This document shows positions 34,272 through 43,584 of a stretch of 64,000 nt of DNA, one piece after another. Location of the stretch: contig NZ_LMDC01000027.1 in the NCBI RefSeq assembly GCF_001425705.1, positions 251,515 through 315,514 on the forward strand, in the 5' to 3' direction. Source of the DNA: Pelomonas sp. Root1217. GTDB lineage: Bacteria > Pseudomonadota > Gammaproteobacteria > Burkholderiales > Burkholderiaceae_C. A program made the translations under genes and the position numbers. A model generated the notes under the pieces. It saw only the letters and a program-made list of their open reading frames with translations. It ran no database searches and was not told the origin of the DNA. How positions within the stretch are numbered: position 1 is the stretch's first letter; each line of letters opens with the position of its first letter.

Positions 34272-37067
34272 ATGACCATGAGCCAAGACAAGCGCGGGGG
34301 CGCAGCGTCCTTCCGCATCAGCCCGGTGGCCATCGGCTGCACGCTGCTGATCGCCGCCACTGGCGCGATGGCGCAGCAGGCGCAACCGCAGCAACTCGAG
34401 ACCGTGACGGTCACCGGCATTCGCAAGGGCATCGAGGACGCCATCTCGGTCAAGCGCAACAGCGACTCCATCGTCGAAGCCATCTCGGCTGAAGACATCG
34501 GCAAGCTGCCCGACACCAGCATCGCCGAGTCCATCGCCCGCCTGCCTGGCGTGGCGGCTCAGCGAAACGCCGCGACGGGCCGTGCATCGGGCATCAGCGT
34601 GCGTGGCTTCTCGCCCGACTTCGCCACCTCGCTGCTGAACGGCCGCGAGCAGGTCTCCACCGGCGACAGCCGCTACGTCGAGTACGACCAGTACCCGTCC
34701 GAGCTGATGAGCGGCGTGACCCTCTACAAGACGCCGGACGCCGGTCTGGTGGGCCAAGGCTTGTCGGGCACTGTCAACATGGAATCGGCTCGCCCGCTGA
34801 ATTTCAGCAACCGCGTCGTGGCCTTGAACTACCGCGATGAGAAGCTGGGCAAGGGGCTGAGCACGCCAGCCGGCAATGGCTCGCGCATCAACCTGGCCTA
34901 CATCGACCAGTTCGCCGACCGCACCATCGGTGTGGCCCTGGGCTTTGCACGCCTGAAGGAAACGCTGGGCGTGCAACAGAACTTCGGCTCCTGGGGCATC
35001 AACGACGTCTGCCCGGTCGGCAACAACAACGGCTGCCCGGTGGCGACGCTGGGCAAGGCCCCGGGCGGCTTCAACGACCTGGTGGACAGCGGCACGCAAA
35101 AGCGCGACGCCTTCATGGGCACGCTGCAGTACAAGCCCAACAAGAACTTCAACAGCACCCTGGACTTGTTCTATACGAAGTTCGACCAGACGCAGTTGGA
35201 GCAGGGCGCTCAGATCCCGCTGGCGCCGGCCTTCCCCGAATGGGGCCAGAACTATGGCGGCACGACCGTCACACCGACGACCGTGACCGGTGGCGTCATC
35301 ACCGCCGGTTCGATCAATGGCTTCAAGGCCGTGTCGCGCAACGACGTGAACGCCAATCACGACAAGGTGCACTCCATCGGCTGGAACAACCAGCTCGTGA
35401 TGGGCGAGTGGACCGGTGTGCTGGACCTGGCGACCTCGCAAGCCAAGCGCGACGCGCCGCACCTGGAGACCACTGCCGGCCTCACAGGCAACTGCAAGGC
35501 CAACCCCGCGCTGTGCGGCAGCGTCTCGTGGACGGGTTTTGACGGCAACAACGTGCAAAGCGCCAAGTACACGTTCCCGTACGCCCTGGACGACGTCAGC
35601 AAGATCAAGCTGACTGACGTGGAAGGCTGGGGCGGCGGCCCGAACCTGCCGCAGGCCGGCTATTCCAAGGTGGCCGCCACGGACGACAAGCTGAACTCTT
35701 TCCGCCTCAGCGCCAAGCGCAGCCTGGGTGATGGCTTCTTCTCCGACATGGATCTCGGCTTCAACTATTCGGACCGCAAGAAGACGCGCACCTACGTGGA
35801 AGGCCGCCTGCTGGTGGCTGCGGCCAGCGACCCGTTCGCTGGCGTCGCGGTCCCGGGTGGCGCGGCTGCCGTCGGCCCGCAGACGGGCACGCCTTACGTG
35901 GCCTGGAACCCGGATGGCTCCATCGGCTCGGTCTACACCATCGCCGCCAAGCTGGTGCCGGACATCGCCAACAAGAACTGGGTCGTGACCGAGAAGGTCG
36001 CCACCGCCTACGCCAAGTTCGGTATCGACACCACGCTGGGTGGCATCCCAGTCCGTGGCAATGCCGGCGCACAACTGGTGCACACCGATCAGAGCTCGAC
36101 CGCGTTCAGCGCCGACCGCACGGCGGCTTGCCCCGGTGATGTCTGCGCGCTGGGTACCAACACGCTGGGCAAGAAGTACTACGACATCTTGCCGAGCATG
36201 AATCTTGTCGGCGACCTGGGCAACGGGCACACGCTGCGCTTCGCCCTGGCTCGTCAGCTCGCTCGCCCGACGCTGGACGACATGCGCGCCAGCCTGGACT
36301 TCAACGTCAATGGCACCAGCCACGTGATCAGCGGCAATGGCGGCAACCCGGAGCTAAAGCCCTTCCGTGCCACGGCGCTGGACCTGTCGTACGAAAAGTA
36401 CTGGGGCAAGCAGGCCTATGTGAGCGTGGCGGGCTTCTACAAGAAGCTCAGCACCTACATCCTGCGCGTGCCTCAGGCTTACGACTTCTCGCCCTACATC
36501 ACCGCCAACACGCCGACGCCGCTCTCACCGGTCGGCCTGCGCACGGCGCCCGTGAACGGCGATGGCGGCAACATCAGCGGCATGGAACTGGCTGCCTCGC
36601 TGCCCCTGAACATCGTGACCAGCTGGTTGGATGGCTTCGGCTTGCAGGCCAATTACGCGCGCACCCACAGCTCGCTGACGCTGCCGAGCTCCGGCTTCAA
36701 CAGCGGCCTGACGACGCCGTCGATCTCGATGCCGGGCTTGTCCAAGGAAACGCGCGGCTGGGCGCTGTACTTCGAGAAGTGGGGCTTCGAAGCCCGCGTC
36801 GGCCAGCGTTATCGCACCGACTTTGTCGGCTCGATCAGCGACCAGTACGGCGACAGCCAGCTGATCTACATCAAGGCCGAGCGCGTGACCGATGCCCAGG
36901 TCTCCTACAACTTCCAGGACGGCTGGCTCAAGGGCCTGACACTGCTGCTGCAGGCGAACAACGTCAACAACGAGCCGTACACGGAGTACAAGCAGTCGCG
37001 ACTGGACCCGTCCACGAACCGCAAGTACGGCAAGACCTACCTGATGGGCGTGAACTACAAGTTCTGA
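34272..37067 (+). CDS. TonB-dependent receptor, probably for maltodextrins
   Basis: 931 residues from the ATG at 34272 with GAGGAGAC in front. A signal peptide ends near GAMAQ. Next comes the plug domain (ETVTVTGIRKGIEDAI, then AEDIGKLPDTSIAESIARLP and the SIRVRG-like GISVRGFSPDF), then a 22-strand barrel ending in YLMGVNYKF with the usual terminal Phe. The GIRKGIEDAISVKRNSDSIVEAI pattern is typical of the Xanthomonas/Caulobacter carbohydrate-linked class. It is followed by a halogenase-like gene and a GH13 gene, so uptake of starch fragments is likely. A strong terminator follows, so downstream genes may be expressed at lower level. Confidence 0.93.
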   Translation: MTMSQDKRGGAASFRISPVAIGCTLLIAATGAMAQQAQPQQLETVTVTGIRKGIEDAISVKRNSDSIVEAISAEDIGKLPDTSIAESIARLPGVAAQRNAATGRASGISVRGFSPDFATSLLNGREQVSTGDSRYVEYDQYPSELMSGVTLYKTPDAGLVGQGLSGTVNMESARPLNFSNRVVALNYRDEKLGKGLSTPAGNGSRINLAYIDQFADRTIGVALGFARLKETLGVQQNFGSWGINDVCPVGNNNGCPVATLGKAPGGFNDLVDSGTQKRDAFMGTLQYKPNKNFNSTLDLFYTKFDQTQLEQGAQIPLAPAFPEWGQNYGGTTVTPTTVTGGVITAGSINGFKAVSRNDVNANHDKVHSIGWNNQLVMGEWTGVLDLATSQAKRDAPHLETTAGLTGNCKANPALCGSVSWTGFDGNNVQSAKYTFPYALDDVSKIKLTDVEGWGGGPNLPQAGYSKVAATDDKLNSFRLSAKRSLGDGFFSDMDLGFNYSDRKKTRTYVEGRLLVAAASDPFAGVAVPGGAAAVGPQTGTPYVAWNPDGSIGSVYTIAAKLVPDIANKNWVVTEKVATAYAKFGIDTTLGGIPVRGNAGAQLVHTDQSSTAFSADRTAACPGDVCALGTNTLGKKYYDILPSMNLVGDLGNGHTLRFALARQLARPTLDDMRASLDFNVNGTSHVISGNGGNPELKPFRATALDLSYEKYWGKQAYVSVAGFYKKLSTYILRVPQAYDFSPYITANTPTPLSPVGLRTAPVNGDGGNISGMELAASLPLNIVTSWLDGFGLQANYARTHSSLTLPSSGFNSGLTTPSISMPGLSKETRGWALYFEKWGFEARVGQRYRTDFVGSISDQYGDSQLIYIKAERVTDAQVSYNFQDGWLKGLTLLLQANNVNNEPYTEYKQSRLDPSTNRKYGKTYLMGVNYKF

Positions 37068-37087
37068 TCGTCGGCAAGGCTTTTCTG

Positions 37088-37125
37088 AAGCCCCTGTTCG
37101 GTATCGTCCGGGCAGGGGCTTTTTC
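37088..37125 (+). terminator. Terminator after the TonB receptor
   Basis: AAGCCCCTG (37088-37096) pairs with CAGGGGCTT (37113-37121), followed by TTTC. It lies between the receptor and the halogenase-like gene, whose start at 37140 follows at once, so it probably attenuates rather than fully stops transcription. Confidence 0.75.
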
Positions 37126-37139
37126 GATCTGAGGGATTC

Positions 37140-38651
37140 ATGCAGGAATCACAACGACTCATCAGCAACGTCGTCATCGTTGGAGGTGGTACGGCGGGCT
37201 GGATGGCCGCAGCGGCGTTGGCCAAGCTGCTGAAGAACAAGATCAACATCACCGTCGTCGAGTCCGAGGAGATCGGCACGGTGGGCGTCGGCGAGGCGAC
37301 CATCCCGATGATCCAGCGCTTCAACCAGGTGCTGGAGATCGACGAGAACGAATTCATGCGCGAGACGCAGGCGACCTTCAAGCTCGCCATCGAGTTCGTC
37401 AACTGGGGCAAGGTGGGCGAGCGCTACATGCACGGCTTCGGCCGCATCGGCCAGGCCCTGGGCACGGTGCCGTTCGAGCACTACTGGCGCAAGCTGCACA
37501 TGGCGGGCCAGGCCGGCGACCTGGCCGACTACTCCATCACCCGCGCCGCCGCGGCTCAGGGCCGCTTCCTGCGCCCGGTGGCCGACGCAGGCAACTCGCC
37601 ATTGGCCGAGATCGCCTACGCTTTTCACTTTGACGCCTCGCTGTACGCGCGCTATCTGCGCAAGTACGCCGAAGCGCGCGGCGTCACCCGCATCGAGGGC
37701 CGCATTGTCGACGCGCGGCTCAGCGGCCTGAGCGGGCGTGTCGAGTCCGTGCTGCTGGCCGATGGCCGCGCCGTGGCGGGAGATCTCTTCATCGACTGCT
37801 CAGGTTTTCGTGGGCTGCTCATCGAGCAAGTGCTGCACACGGGCTACGAGGACTGGTCGCAGTGGCTGCCCTGCGACCGTGCCATCGCCGTGCCCTGCGA
37901 AAGCTCGACTCAGTTGTTGCCTTACACGCGTGCCACCGCGCATGCCGCCGGTTGGCAGTGGCGCATCCCGCTGCAGCACCGCATCGGCAACGGCCATGTG
38001 TTCTGCAGCCGCTTCATGGAGGAGGCCGAAGCCGAGCGCATCCTGCTGGCCAATCTCGACGGCAAGCCCCTGGCGCAACCGCGCACGCTCAAGTTCACCA
38101 CCGGCATGCGCCGCCAGGCCTGGAACCGCAACGTCGTTTCCATGGGTCTGGCCAGCGGCTTCATGGAGCCGCTCGAGTCCACCAGCATCCATCTCGTTCA
38201 GACGGCCCTCGCACGCTTGATCGACTTCTTCCCGTCAGCCGGCTTCGACCAGGCCGACATCGACGAGTACAACCGCTTGTCTCGTTTCGAGTACGAGCGC
38301 ATCCGCGACTTCCTCATCCTGCACTACCACGTCAACCAGCGCGACGACTCGGCGTTCTGGCGCTACTGCCGCGAGATGTCCGTCCCCGACACGTTGGCTG
38401 CCAAGATCGAGCTCTACCGGCGCAACGGCCGCATCGTGCGTGAAGGGGCCGAGCTGTTCGCCGAGGTGGGCTGGCTGCAGGTCATGCATGGCCAGAACCT
38501 CAAGGCCCAGGGCTATCACCCGCTGGCCGATCTGATCGACGAGGCCGAGACCGACGCCTATCTGAAGAGCGTTCGCGATGTCATCGCCAACTGCGTCGAG
38601 GTGATGCCGTCGCACGAGGAATTCATCGCGAAAAACTGCCGTGCTGCCTGA
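37140..38651 (+). CDS. Tryptophan-halogenase-family flavoprotein
   Basis: 503 residues with GAGGG before the ATG. It has the FAD motif VVIVGGGTAGWMAA (Gly residues 15-20), GVGEATIP at 49-56 and a Lys81 in FKLAIEFVNWG where PrnA/RebH have the catalytic lysine. The WxWxIP motif is present (GWQWRIPLQHR, about 272), and FMEPLESTSIHL fits the family. These features allow a flavin-dependent halogenase. In TonB-linked carbohydrate clusters, however, the real substrate of this class is unknown and halogenation is unproven. No separate flavin reductase lies nearby. It sits between receptor and GH13 genes. Confidence 0.9.
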   Translation: MQESQRLISNVVIVGGGTAGWMAAAALAKLLKNKINITVVESEEIGTVGVGEATIPMIQRFNQVLEIDENEFMRETQATFKLAIEFVNWGKVGERYMHGFGRIGQALGTVPFEHYWRKLHMAGQAGDLADYSITRAAAAQGRFLRPVADAGNSPLAEIAYAFHFDASLYARYLRKYAEARGVTRIEGRIVDARLSGLSGRVESVLLADGRAVAGDLFIDCSGFRGLLIEQVLHTGYEDWSQWLPCDRAIAVPCESSTQLLPYTRATAHAAGWQWRIPLQHRIGNGHVFCSRFMEEAEAERILLANLDGKPLAQPRTLKFTTGMRRQAWNRNVVSMGLASGFMEPLESTSIHLVQTALARLIDFFPSAGFDQADIDEYNRLSRFEYERIRDFLILHYHVNQRDDSAFWRYCREMSVPDTLAAKIELYRRNGRIVREGAELFAEVGWLQVMHGQNLKAQGYHPLADLIDEAETDAYLKSVRDVIANCVEVMPSHEEFIAKNCRAA

Positions 38652-38666
38652 TTTCAGAAGGACTGT

Positions 38667-39962
38667 ATGCCCACCCGCCGCACCGTGCTGACCGCCGCCT
38701 CCTCCTCTGCCCTGTTGCCCGCCATGTTGCCTGCCATGAGTGCTCCTCAAGACGTGCCCCACCCGCCCTGGACCCGCCAGGCCGTCATCTACCAGATCAA
38801 CGTCCGCCAGTTCTCGCCCGAGGGCACGTTCAAGGCCGTGCAGTCCGACCTGCAGCGGCTCAAAAGGCTGGGCGTGGACATCCTGTGGCTGATGCCCGTG
38901 CAGCCGATCGGCAAGCTCAACCGCAAGGGCACGCTGGGCAGCTATTACTCGATCAGCGACTACACGGCCGTGAACCCCGAGTTCGGCACGCTGGCCGATG
39001 CCAAGGCGCTGGTCGCTGCGGCGCACAAGCTCGGCTTCAAGGTCATCCTGGACTGGGTGGCCAACCACACGGCCTGGGATCACCCCTGGGCCACGGCGCA
39101 CAGGGATTGGTACAAGCTCAATGGCAAGGGTGAGATCCACGCCGTCACTTTCAACGAAGGCCAGCCCAGTGAGGAGCACTGGGACGATGTCGTCGCGCTG
39201 AACTACAAGAGCGCTGCACTACGCAGCGCGATGATCGACGCGATGAAGTTCTGGGTGCGGGAAACCGGCCTGGACGGCTTCCGCTGCGACGTGGCCAGCC
39301 TGGTGCCCACCGACTTCTGGGTGCGTGCGCGCAAGGAACTGGACGCCGTCAAGCCGATGTTCATGCTGGCCGAATCCGATGCCATCGACCTGCACACCAG
39401 CGGTGCCTTCGACATGACCTATTCCTGGGACCTGGCCGACCAGGTCTTCAAGAAGATTGGCAAGGGCGAGGCAGGCGCGCCCTTGCTTCGTGAGTGGCTG
39501 GCCAAGCAACCGGCCGGCTACCCGGCGCATGCTTACCGCATGCGCTTCACGAGCAATCATGACTTCAACTCCTGGCACGGCACCGACGCCGATCTCTACG
39601 GCGACGCCTACCCGGCGCTGGCAGTGCTGACTTTCACGCTGCCCGGCATGCCGCTGATCTACAACGGCCAGGAGTCGCGGCTCACCAAGAAGCTGGAGTT
39701 CTTCGAGAAGGACGCCATTGACTGGAAGCGTTATGAGCTGAGCGACTTCTACGCCAGCCTCGCCGCGCTCAAGCACCAGCATCCGGCGCTGGCCGCCGGC
39801 CAGTACGGCGCGCCGGTGAAGCTGCTGGACAGCCCGCCCGACATCGTTGCCTTCGAGCGCCGCCTGGACCAGGACCTGGTGCGCGTGGCGGTCAACCTGT
39901 CGAGGACGGAACAGCTCTGGCAGGGCCACAAGCTGCGCCCGTGGGGGTGGCAGTTGTCATGA
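38667..39962 (+). CDS. Exported GH13 alpha-amylase-family enzyme
   Basis: 431 residues with AGAAGGA before the ATG. The N-terminus (MPTRRTVLTAASSSALLPAM) has a double Arg and a hydrophobic run, so Tat export to the periplasm is likely. It is a compact GH13 barrel: region I DWVANHTA, GFRCDVA with nucleophile Asp208, LAESDA with acid/base Glu236, and SNHDFNS with Asp299. There is no extra carbohydrate-binding domain. It probably cuts maltodextrins entering through the receptor. Its stop overlaps the start of the epimerase-like gene (ATGA). Confidence 0.93.
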   Translation: MPTRRTVLTAASSSALLPAMLPAMSAPQDVPHPPWTRQAVIYQINVRQFSPEGTFKAVQSDLQRLKRLGVDILWLMPVQPIGKLNRKGTLGSYYSISDYTAVNPEFGTLADAKALVAAAHKLGFKVILDWVANHTAWDHPWATAHRDWYKLNGKGEIHAVTFNEGQPSEEHWDDVVALNYKSAALRSAMIDAMKFWVRETGLDGFRCDVASLVPTDFWVRARKELDAVKPMFMLAESDAIDLHTSGAFDMTYSWDLADQVFKKIGKGEAGAPLLREWLAKQPAGYPAHAYRMRFTSNHDFNSWHGTDADLYGDAYPALAVLTFTLPGMPLIYNGQESRLTKKLEFFEKDAIDWKRYELSDFYASLAALKHQHPALAAGQYGAPVKLLDSPPDIVAFERRLDQDLVRVAVNLSRTEQLWQGHKLRPWGWQLS

Positions 39963-40693
39963 GAATCCTCATCACTGGCCTGAACGGCACGTTGGCGCCA
40001 CGCCTGGCCGAGGCAGCGCGCGCAGCAGGGCATGACGTCATCGGTTGGGACCGCGCCGCGGTGAACCCCGACGATGAGAAGCTTGCGGCTGCCTGGCTGT
40101 CCGCGCAGTCGGTGGATGCGATCGCACACCTGGGCATGGCTTCGGCGCGCTTCGCGGGCTGGCTGGCGTCGCGCTGTCCGAACTTCCTGTTCACAAGCAC
40201 GGTCATGGTCTTCGACCACGAGCCCGACGGTCCGCACGACGTGGCCGATGCACGCAACGCCAAGGACAATTACGGCCGCTACAAGGCCGAGTGCGAAGAC
40301 GCCGTATTGCTGGCCAACGAGCGACCCGTCATCGCCCGCATCGGCTGGCAGATCGATGCAACCCGGCCAGGCAACAACATGCTGATGACGCTGGACGAAT
40401 GGCAAAAGCGCGATGGCCATGTGGCCGCAAGCCGTGCATGGACGCCGGCCTGCTCCTTCATGACCGACACGGCCGCCGCGCTGCTGGCGCTGATCGAACG
40501 GCCGCTGCCCGGCGTGCACCACCTGGACAGCAATTCCGAGGACGGCTGGCGCTTTGATGAGGTGGCGCGCGCACTCGCGATCGAGTTCGGGCGCGACTGG
40601 CAGGTCCAGGCGAACGATGGCTACCGGCATGACCAGCGCCTGGTAGGCGGGCCGAGCCGCCTGCCGCCGCTGTCGAAGCGCCTGGCCAGATAG
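39959..40693 (+). CDS. RmlD-like NAD(P)-dependent epimerase/reductase
   Basis: 244 residues starting at the ATG at 39959, coupled to the amylase gene by four bases. It is a Rossmann short-chain dehydrogenase: ILITGLNGTLAPRLAEAARA gives the GxxGxxG-like nucleotide loop (slightly altered), and NYGRYKAECE carries the YxxxK catalytic pair. The family (dTDP-dehydrorhamnose reductase/UDP-sugar epimerase type) acts on nucleotide sugars or sugar aldehydes. Its tie to the GH13 gene suggests a role in modifying a sugar, not in cell-wall rhamnose synthesis. Confidence 0.82.
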   Translation: MRILITGLNGTLAPRLAEAARAAGHDVIGWDRAAVNPDDEKLAAAWLSAQSVDAIAHLGMASARFAGWLASRCPNFLFTSTVMVFDHEPDGPHDVADARNAKDNYGRYKAECEDAVLLANERPVIARIGWQIDATRPGNNMLMTLDEWQKRDGHVAASRAWTPACSFMTDTAAALLALIERPLPGVHHLDSNSEDGWRFDEVARALAIEFGRDWQVQANDGYRHDQRLVGGPSRLPPLSKRLAR

Positions 40694-40724
40694 GGGCAAT
40701 CCCGGCCGCATCGACAATGCGCCC

Positions 40725-41564
40725 ATGAAACCACCCGCCCGCCTGCAAGCACTGATTGAAGAAGGCCTGATTGACACCGTGGTGCGCCAGCTCAAGAGCG
40801 GCAAGGAAGCCGATGTCTATGTCGTGCGCTGCGGTGACGACACCTGTGCCGCCAAGGTCTACAAGGAGGCCAACAAGCGGGGCTTCCGCCAGGCCGTCGA
40901 CTACACGGAGAACCGCAAGGTTCGCAACAGCCGGCAGGCGCGTGCGATGGCCAAGCGCACGACCTTCGGCCGCCAGCAGCAGGAGGCGGCGTGGCAGAGC
41001 GCCGAGGTCGATGCGCTCTACCGCCTGGCTGCGGCCGGCGTGCGGGTGCCGCGGCCAGACAACTTCCATGATGGTGTGCTGCTGATGGAACTGGTGGCCG
41101 ACGAGCATGGCGACGCCGCACCGCGGCTCAATGACCTGAGCTTCAGCGAGGCCGAGGCGCGCCGGCACCACGACACGCTGATCGGCGAGGTGGTGCGCAT
41201 GCTCTGCGCAGGGGTCATCCATGGCGACCTGTCGGAATTCAACGTGCTGCTGGCCGCCGATGGCCCGGTCATCATCGACCTGCCGCAGGCCGTGGATGCT
41301 GCCGGCAACAACCATGCGCCGCGCATGTTGATCCGTGACGTGAACAACCTGCGCAACTTCTTCGGCCAGCATGCGCCGGCCTTGCTGGCCACGCAGTACG
41401 GCCCCGAGATCTGGTCGCTCTACGCTGCCGGTTTGCTGGTGCCCGGCATGCCGCTGACCGGCCGCTACGAGCACAAGCGCGGCGAGGTGGACCTGTCGGG
41501 CGTGTTGCGCGAGATCGAGGATGCGCGCCTGGAAGAGGCAGCGCGCGTCCTTCGCATGAGCTAG
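40725..41564 (+). CDS. RIO1-family serine protein kinase
   Basis: 279 residues. It shows the minimal RIO kinase layout: a short lead, AAKVYK with ATP-binding Lys44, the flexible loop after it, the catalytic IHGDLSEFNVLL with Asp168 and Asn173, and the metal-binding IIDLPQAVD with Asp185 in place of DFG. RIO kinases are ribosome-assembly factors in archaea and eukaryotes; the role in bacteria is unclear. It lies 31 bases after the epimerase gene on the same strand and overlaps the convergent binding-protein gene by four bases. Confidence 0.92.
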   Translation: MKPPARLQALIEEGLIDTVVRQLKSGKEADVYVVRCGDDTCAAKVYKEANKRGFRQAVDYTENRKVRNSRQARAMAKRTTFGRQQQEAAWQSAEVDALYRLAAAGVRVPRPDNFHDGVLLMELVADEHGDAAPRLNDLSFSEAEARRHHDTLIGEVVRMLCAGVIHGDLSEFNVLLAADGPVIIDLPQAVDAAGNNHAPRMLIRDVNNLRNFFGQHAPALLATQYGPEIWSLYAAGLLVPGMPLTGRYEHKRGEVDLSGVLREIEDARLEEAARVLRMS

Positions 41565-42448
41565 GTTTCCCCCGGTTGCAGCCACAGCTCGCGCCGCTGG
41601 ATCGGCGTCTCGGGCGGTAGCAGCGGGTTGCTCAGTTTGAGCACGCGGTCGGGCGAAATCGGATGGGCCTTCAGCACGGCGCCATAGAACTCGCGGTGCA
41701 GGCGTTGAAAGCTGCCTTCAGCGACGGCCATCTCGAGCCCGGCCTTCAGCTCGGCCGCCAGGTCGGGGCGACTCGGGCTGACGAAGAGGTAGGCCGCCGC
41801 GGGGTAATGCAGCATCAGGTTGGGGGCGATGGCCAGTTCGGGATGGCGGCCGCCGGCCATCTCCGCGTCAATTTCGAGGATGGAGCGCGGAAAGTAGTCG
41901 ATGCGGCCCGCGGCCAGCATGCGAAAGAGCGCGTCATAGCCGCTGCTGGTGCCCACCTGCAGGCCGTTGGCGCGCAGGATGGCGGTGTCGGGCCAGTCAT
42001 GCCCTTGCCCCGCCATGCGCTGGCCCAGGTCCTTCAGCGTGCGCACGCGCTTCCACTGCGCCAGCTCGCTGCGGCGCACCAGCAGCAGCCGCCACCCAAG
42101 CAGGCCGCGGTCGATGGGGATGCGCACCGGCAGCAGTCCGCCGGACTCACGCTGGCTGTCGGTCATCGTCCACATCAGGTCGATGGGCGCGTGGCCGGTG
42201 GCCAGCTCGACCAGTGTGCGGCCCTGGGCCATGTCCAGGTCGACCGGTTGGATGGGCAGCCGGCTGCCCGCTCGGTTCAGCGCCAGCTCGACGATGCGGC
42301 GCACATAGGCCAGCTGCGGGTCGGGCATGCTGATGTGGCGCGGCAGGCGCACCGGCTCGCCGGGCTGGGCGGCCAGCGGCCGGCCGCCCAGCAGCAGGGG
42401 CAGGGCCAGCAGCGGGCGGCGTCGCAGCAACGTCGGGATCGATTCCAT
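41561..42448 (-). CDS. Periplasmic binding-protein-like protein, amino-acid (SBP_bac_3) type
   Basis: 295 residues beginning MESIPTLLRRRPLLALPLLL, an export signal with basic residues, ending near PLAAQ. The mature part resembles the two-lobe solute-binding fold seen in orphan bacterial homologues (AYVRRIVELALNRAG, then LKDLGQRMAGQGHDWPDTAI and GYDALFRMLAAGRIDYFPRS). These proteins often act without an adjacent transporter and may sense a ligand. No transport genes are nearby. It is convergent with the RIO kinase gene. Confidence 0.82.
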   Translation of the reverse strand: MESIPTLLRRRPLLALPLLLGGRPLAAQPGEPVRLPRHISMPDPQLAYVRRIVELALNRAGSRLPIQPVDLDMAQGRTLVELATGHAPIDLMWTMTDSQRESGGLLPVRIPIDRGLLGWRLLLVRRSELAQWKRVRTLKDLGQRMAGQGHDWPDTAILRANGLQVGTSSGYDALFRMLAAGRIDYFPRSILEIDAEMAGGRHPELAIAPNLMLHYPAAAYLFVSPSRPDLAAELKAGLEMAVAEGSFQRLHREFYGAVLKAHPISPDRVLKLSNPLLPPETPIQRRELWLQPGET

Positions 42449-42507
42449 CGGCCCGCATCATGCGGCAGCCGGCGAAGTCATGGCCTGCCAAGGTGACCGG
42501 GTTGACC

Positions 42508-43584
42508 CTAGAGCTGGTGGCGCTCGGCCTCGAGTTGTTGTTCGCGCAGTTGGTGCAGCAGGGCCGCGTCGTCCAGGGCTGCATCTTGCTGCGCCAATGC
42601 GCCGCAGCTGCGCAGGGTGGCGCCGTGCTCGCGCAGCGCCTGCTGCAGCCACTGGGCACGCCTGAGGGTGCGCGGCGTGCAGGAGCGGCCGTGCAGGTCG
42701 TCCTCGAGGTCGCTGCGATGGGCTCGCCAGGCGTCGGCCAGGTAGAGCCGGCCCGGCGCGTGGACCAGCTCGTGGCGCCAGCGAACGGCCAACCCGCGGT
42801 AGTGGCCGATGACGCGCCCGGTGGCGCCGCGGCAGGCCAGGCGATCGGCCAAGCCCTCATAGGCCTGGGCGGCCAGCCGCTTGAAGCCCAGAAAATGGGT
42901 CAGGGCGTCGCCATCGCTGCCCGCATCGAGCAGGGCGCCGAACAGGTGGCGGCTTTCGATGCGTTCGGCGAGGTGGTATTGGGGGTGGTTGTGGCCATCG
43001 CCGGCGCTGTTGAACTGCGTCAGTGGGTCGAAGCGGTAGCAATAGCCGAAGTCGTAGAGCCAGACGCGCTCGCTGTCGTCCAGCAGATTGCCGGCGCTGT
43101 AGTCCCAATCGAAGAAGCCATGCTCGATCAGCGCGCAGCCCGTTTCGAGCAGCGCGCGAGCCTGGCGCTCGTCGAGCACGCCAGGATGGCGGCCTGAAAT
43201 CCAGGGCGACACGACGAGGCCGTCTCGCAGCGAGCCGTAGATCGGTGCAATGACGCCGGGCAGGCCAAGTGGCGCCAGTTCTGCGTGGCGCTGCAGCTCG
43301 TTCAGGAAGGATGTCTGGCCATCGGGGTTGCGCACCCGGCATTCGGCGCGGGCGCGTTTGACGGCCCAGCGCCGGTCGGCGTGGTTCAGGCACAGCACCT
43401 CGGCGGTGAGGCCGCCATCGTGGAGGGCTTCGACGCCGGGGCTGCCGGCGTCGAGCGCTTTCAATTGCGCGACCGGCAGCGGCAGGGCGGTTGCGTCACC
43501 GAAGTTGAACTCGGCGCCGCTGGCGATGAAGGCCAGGTTGGCCCGCTGGCGCCGTTCGTCCAGCGTCAGATCAGCCCCGGCCAT
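42508..43584 (-). CDS. Protein-kinase-fold phosphotransferase-like protein
   Basis: 358 residues with a kinase-like order of motifs: RRWAVKRARAE with Lys76 as the ATP-binding lysine, HGFFDWDYSAGNLL with Asp161 and Asn166 as the catalytic loop, and VWLYDFGY with the DFG triad at 178-180. The rest is helical, with no second domain or signal peptide. It may be a Ser/Thr or small-molecule kinase; the family name is unknown to me. It overlaps the upstream aldo/keto reductase gene by 19 bases, so co-translation is likely. It is the second kinase-fold gene within 3 kb. Confidence 0.75.
   Translation of the reverse strand: MAGADLTLDERRQRANLAFIASGAEFNFGDATALPLPVAQLKALDAGSPGVEALHDGGLTAEVLCLNHADRRWAVKRARAECRVRNPDGQTSFLNELQRHAELAPLGLPGVIAPIYGSLRDGLVVSPWISGRHPGVLDERQARALLETGCALIEHGFFDWDYSAGNLLDDSERVWLYDFGYCYRFDPLTQFNSAGDGHNHPQYHLAERIESRHLFGALLDAGSDGDALTHFLGFKRLAAQAYEGLADRLACRGATGRVIGHYRGLAVRWRHELVHAPGRLYLADAWRAHRSDLEDDLHGRSCTPRTLRRAQWLQQALREHGATLRSCGALAQQDAALDDAALLHQLREQQLEAERHQL

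Noticed and set aside
34257-36323. Long open frame on the minus strand opposite the TonB receptor
   Set aside because: The plus-strand protein has clear plug and barrel motifs and a good ribosome site; the antisense frame is a by-product of high GC content.
37140-38651. Halogenase-like gene as part of a secondary-metabolite cluster
   Set aside because: No biosynthetic core genes or flavin reductase are nearby; the setting is carbohydrate uptake.
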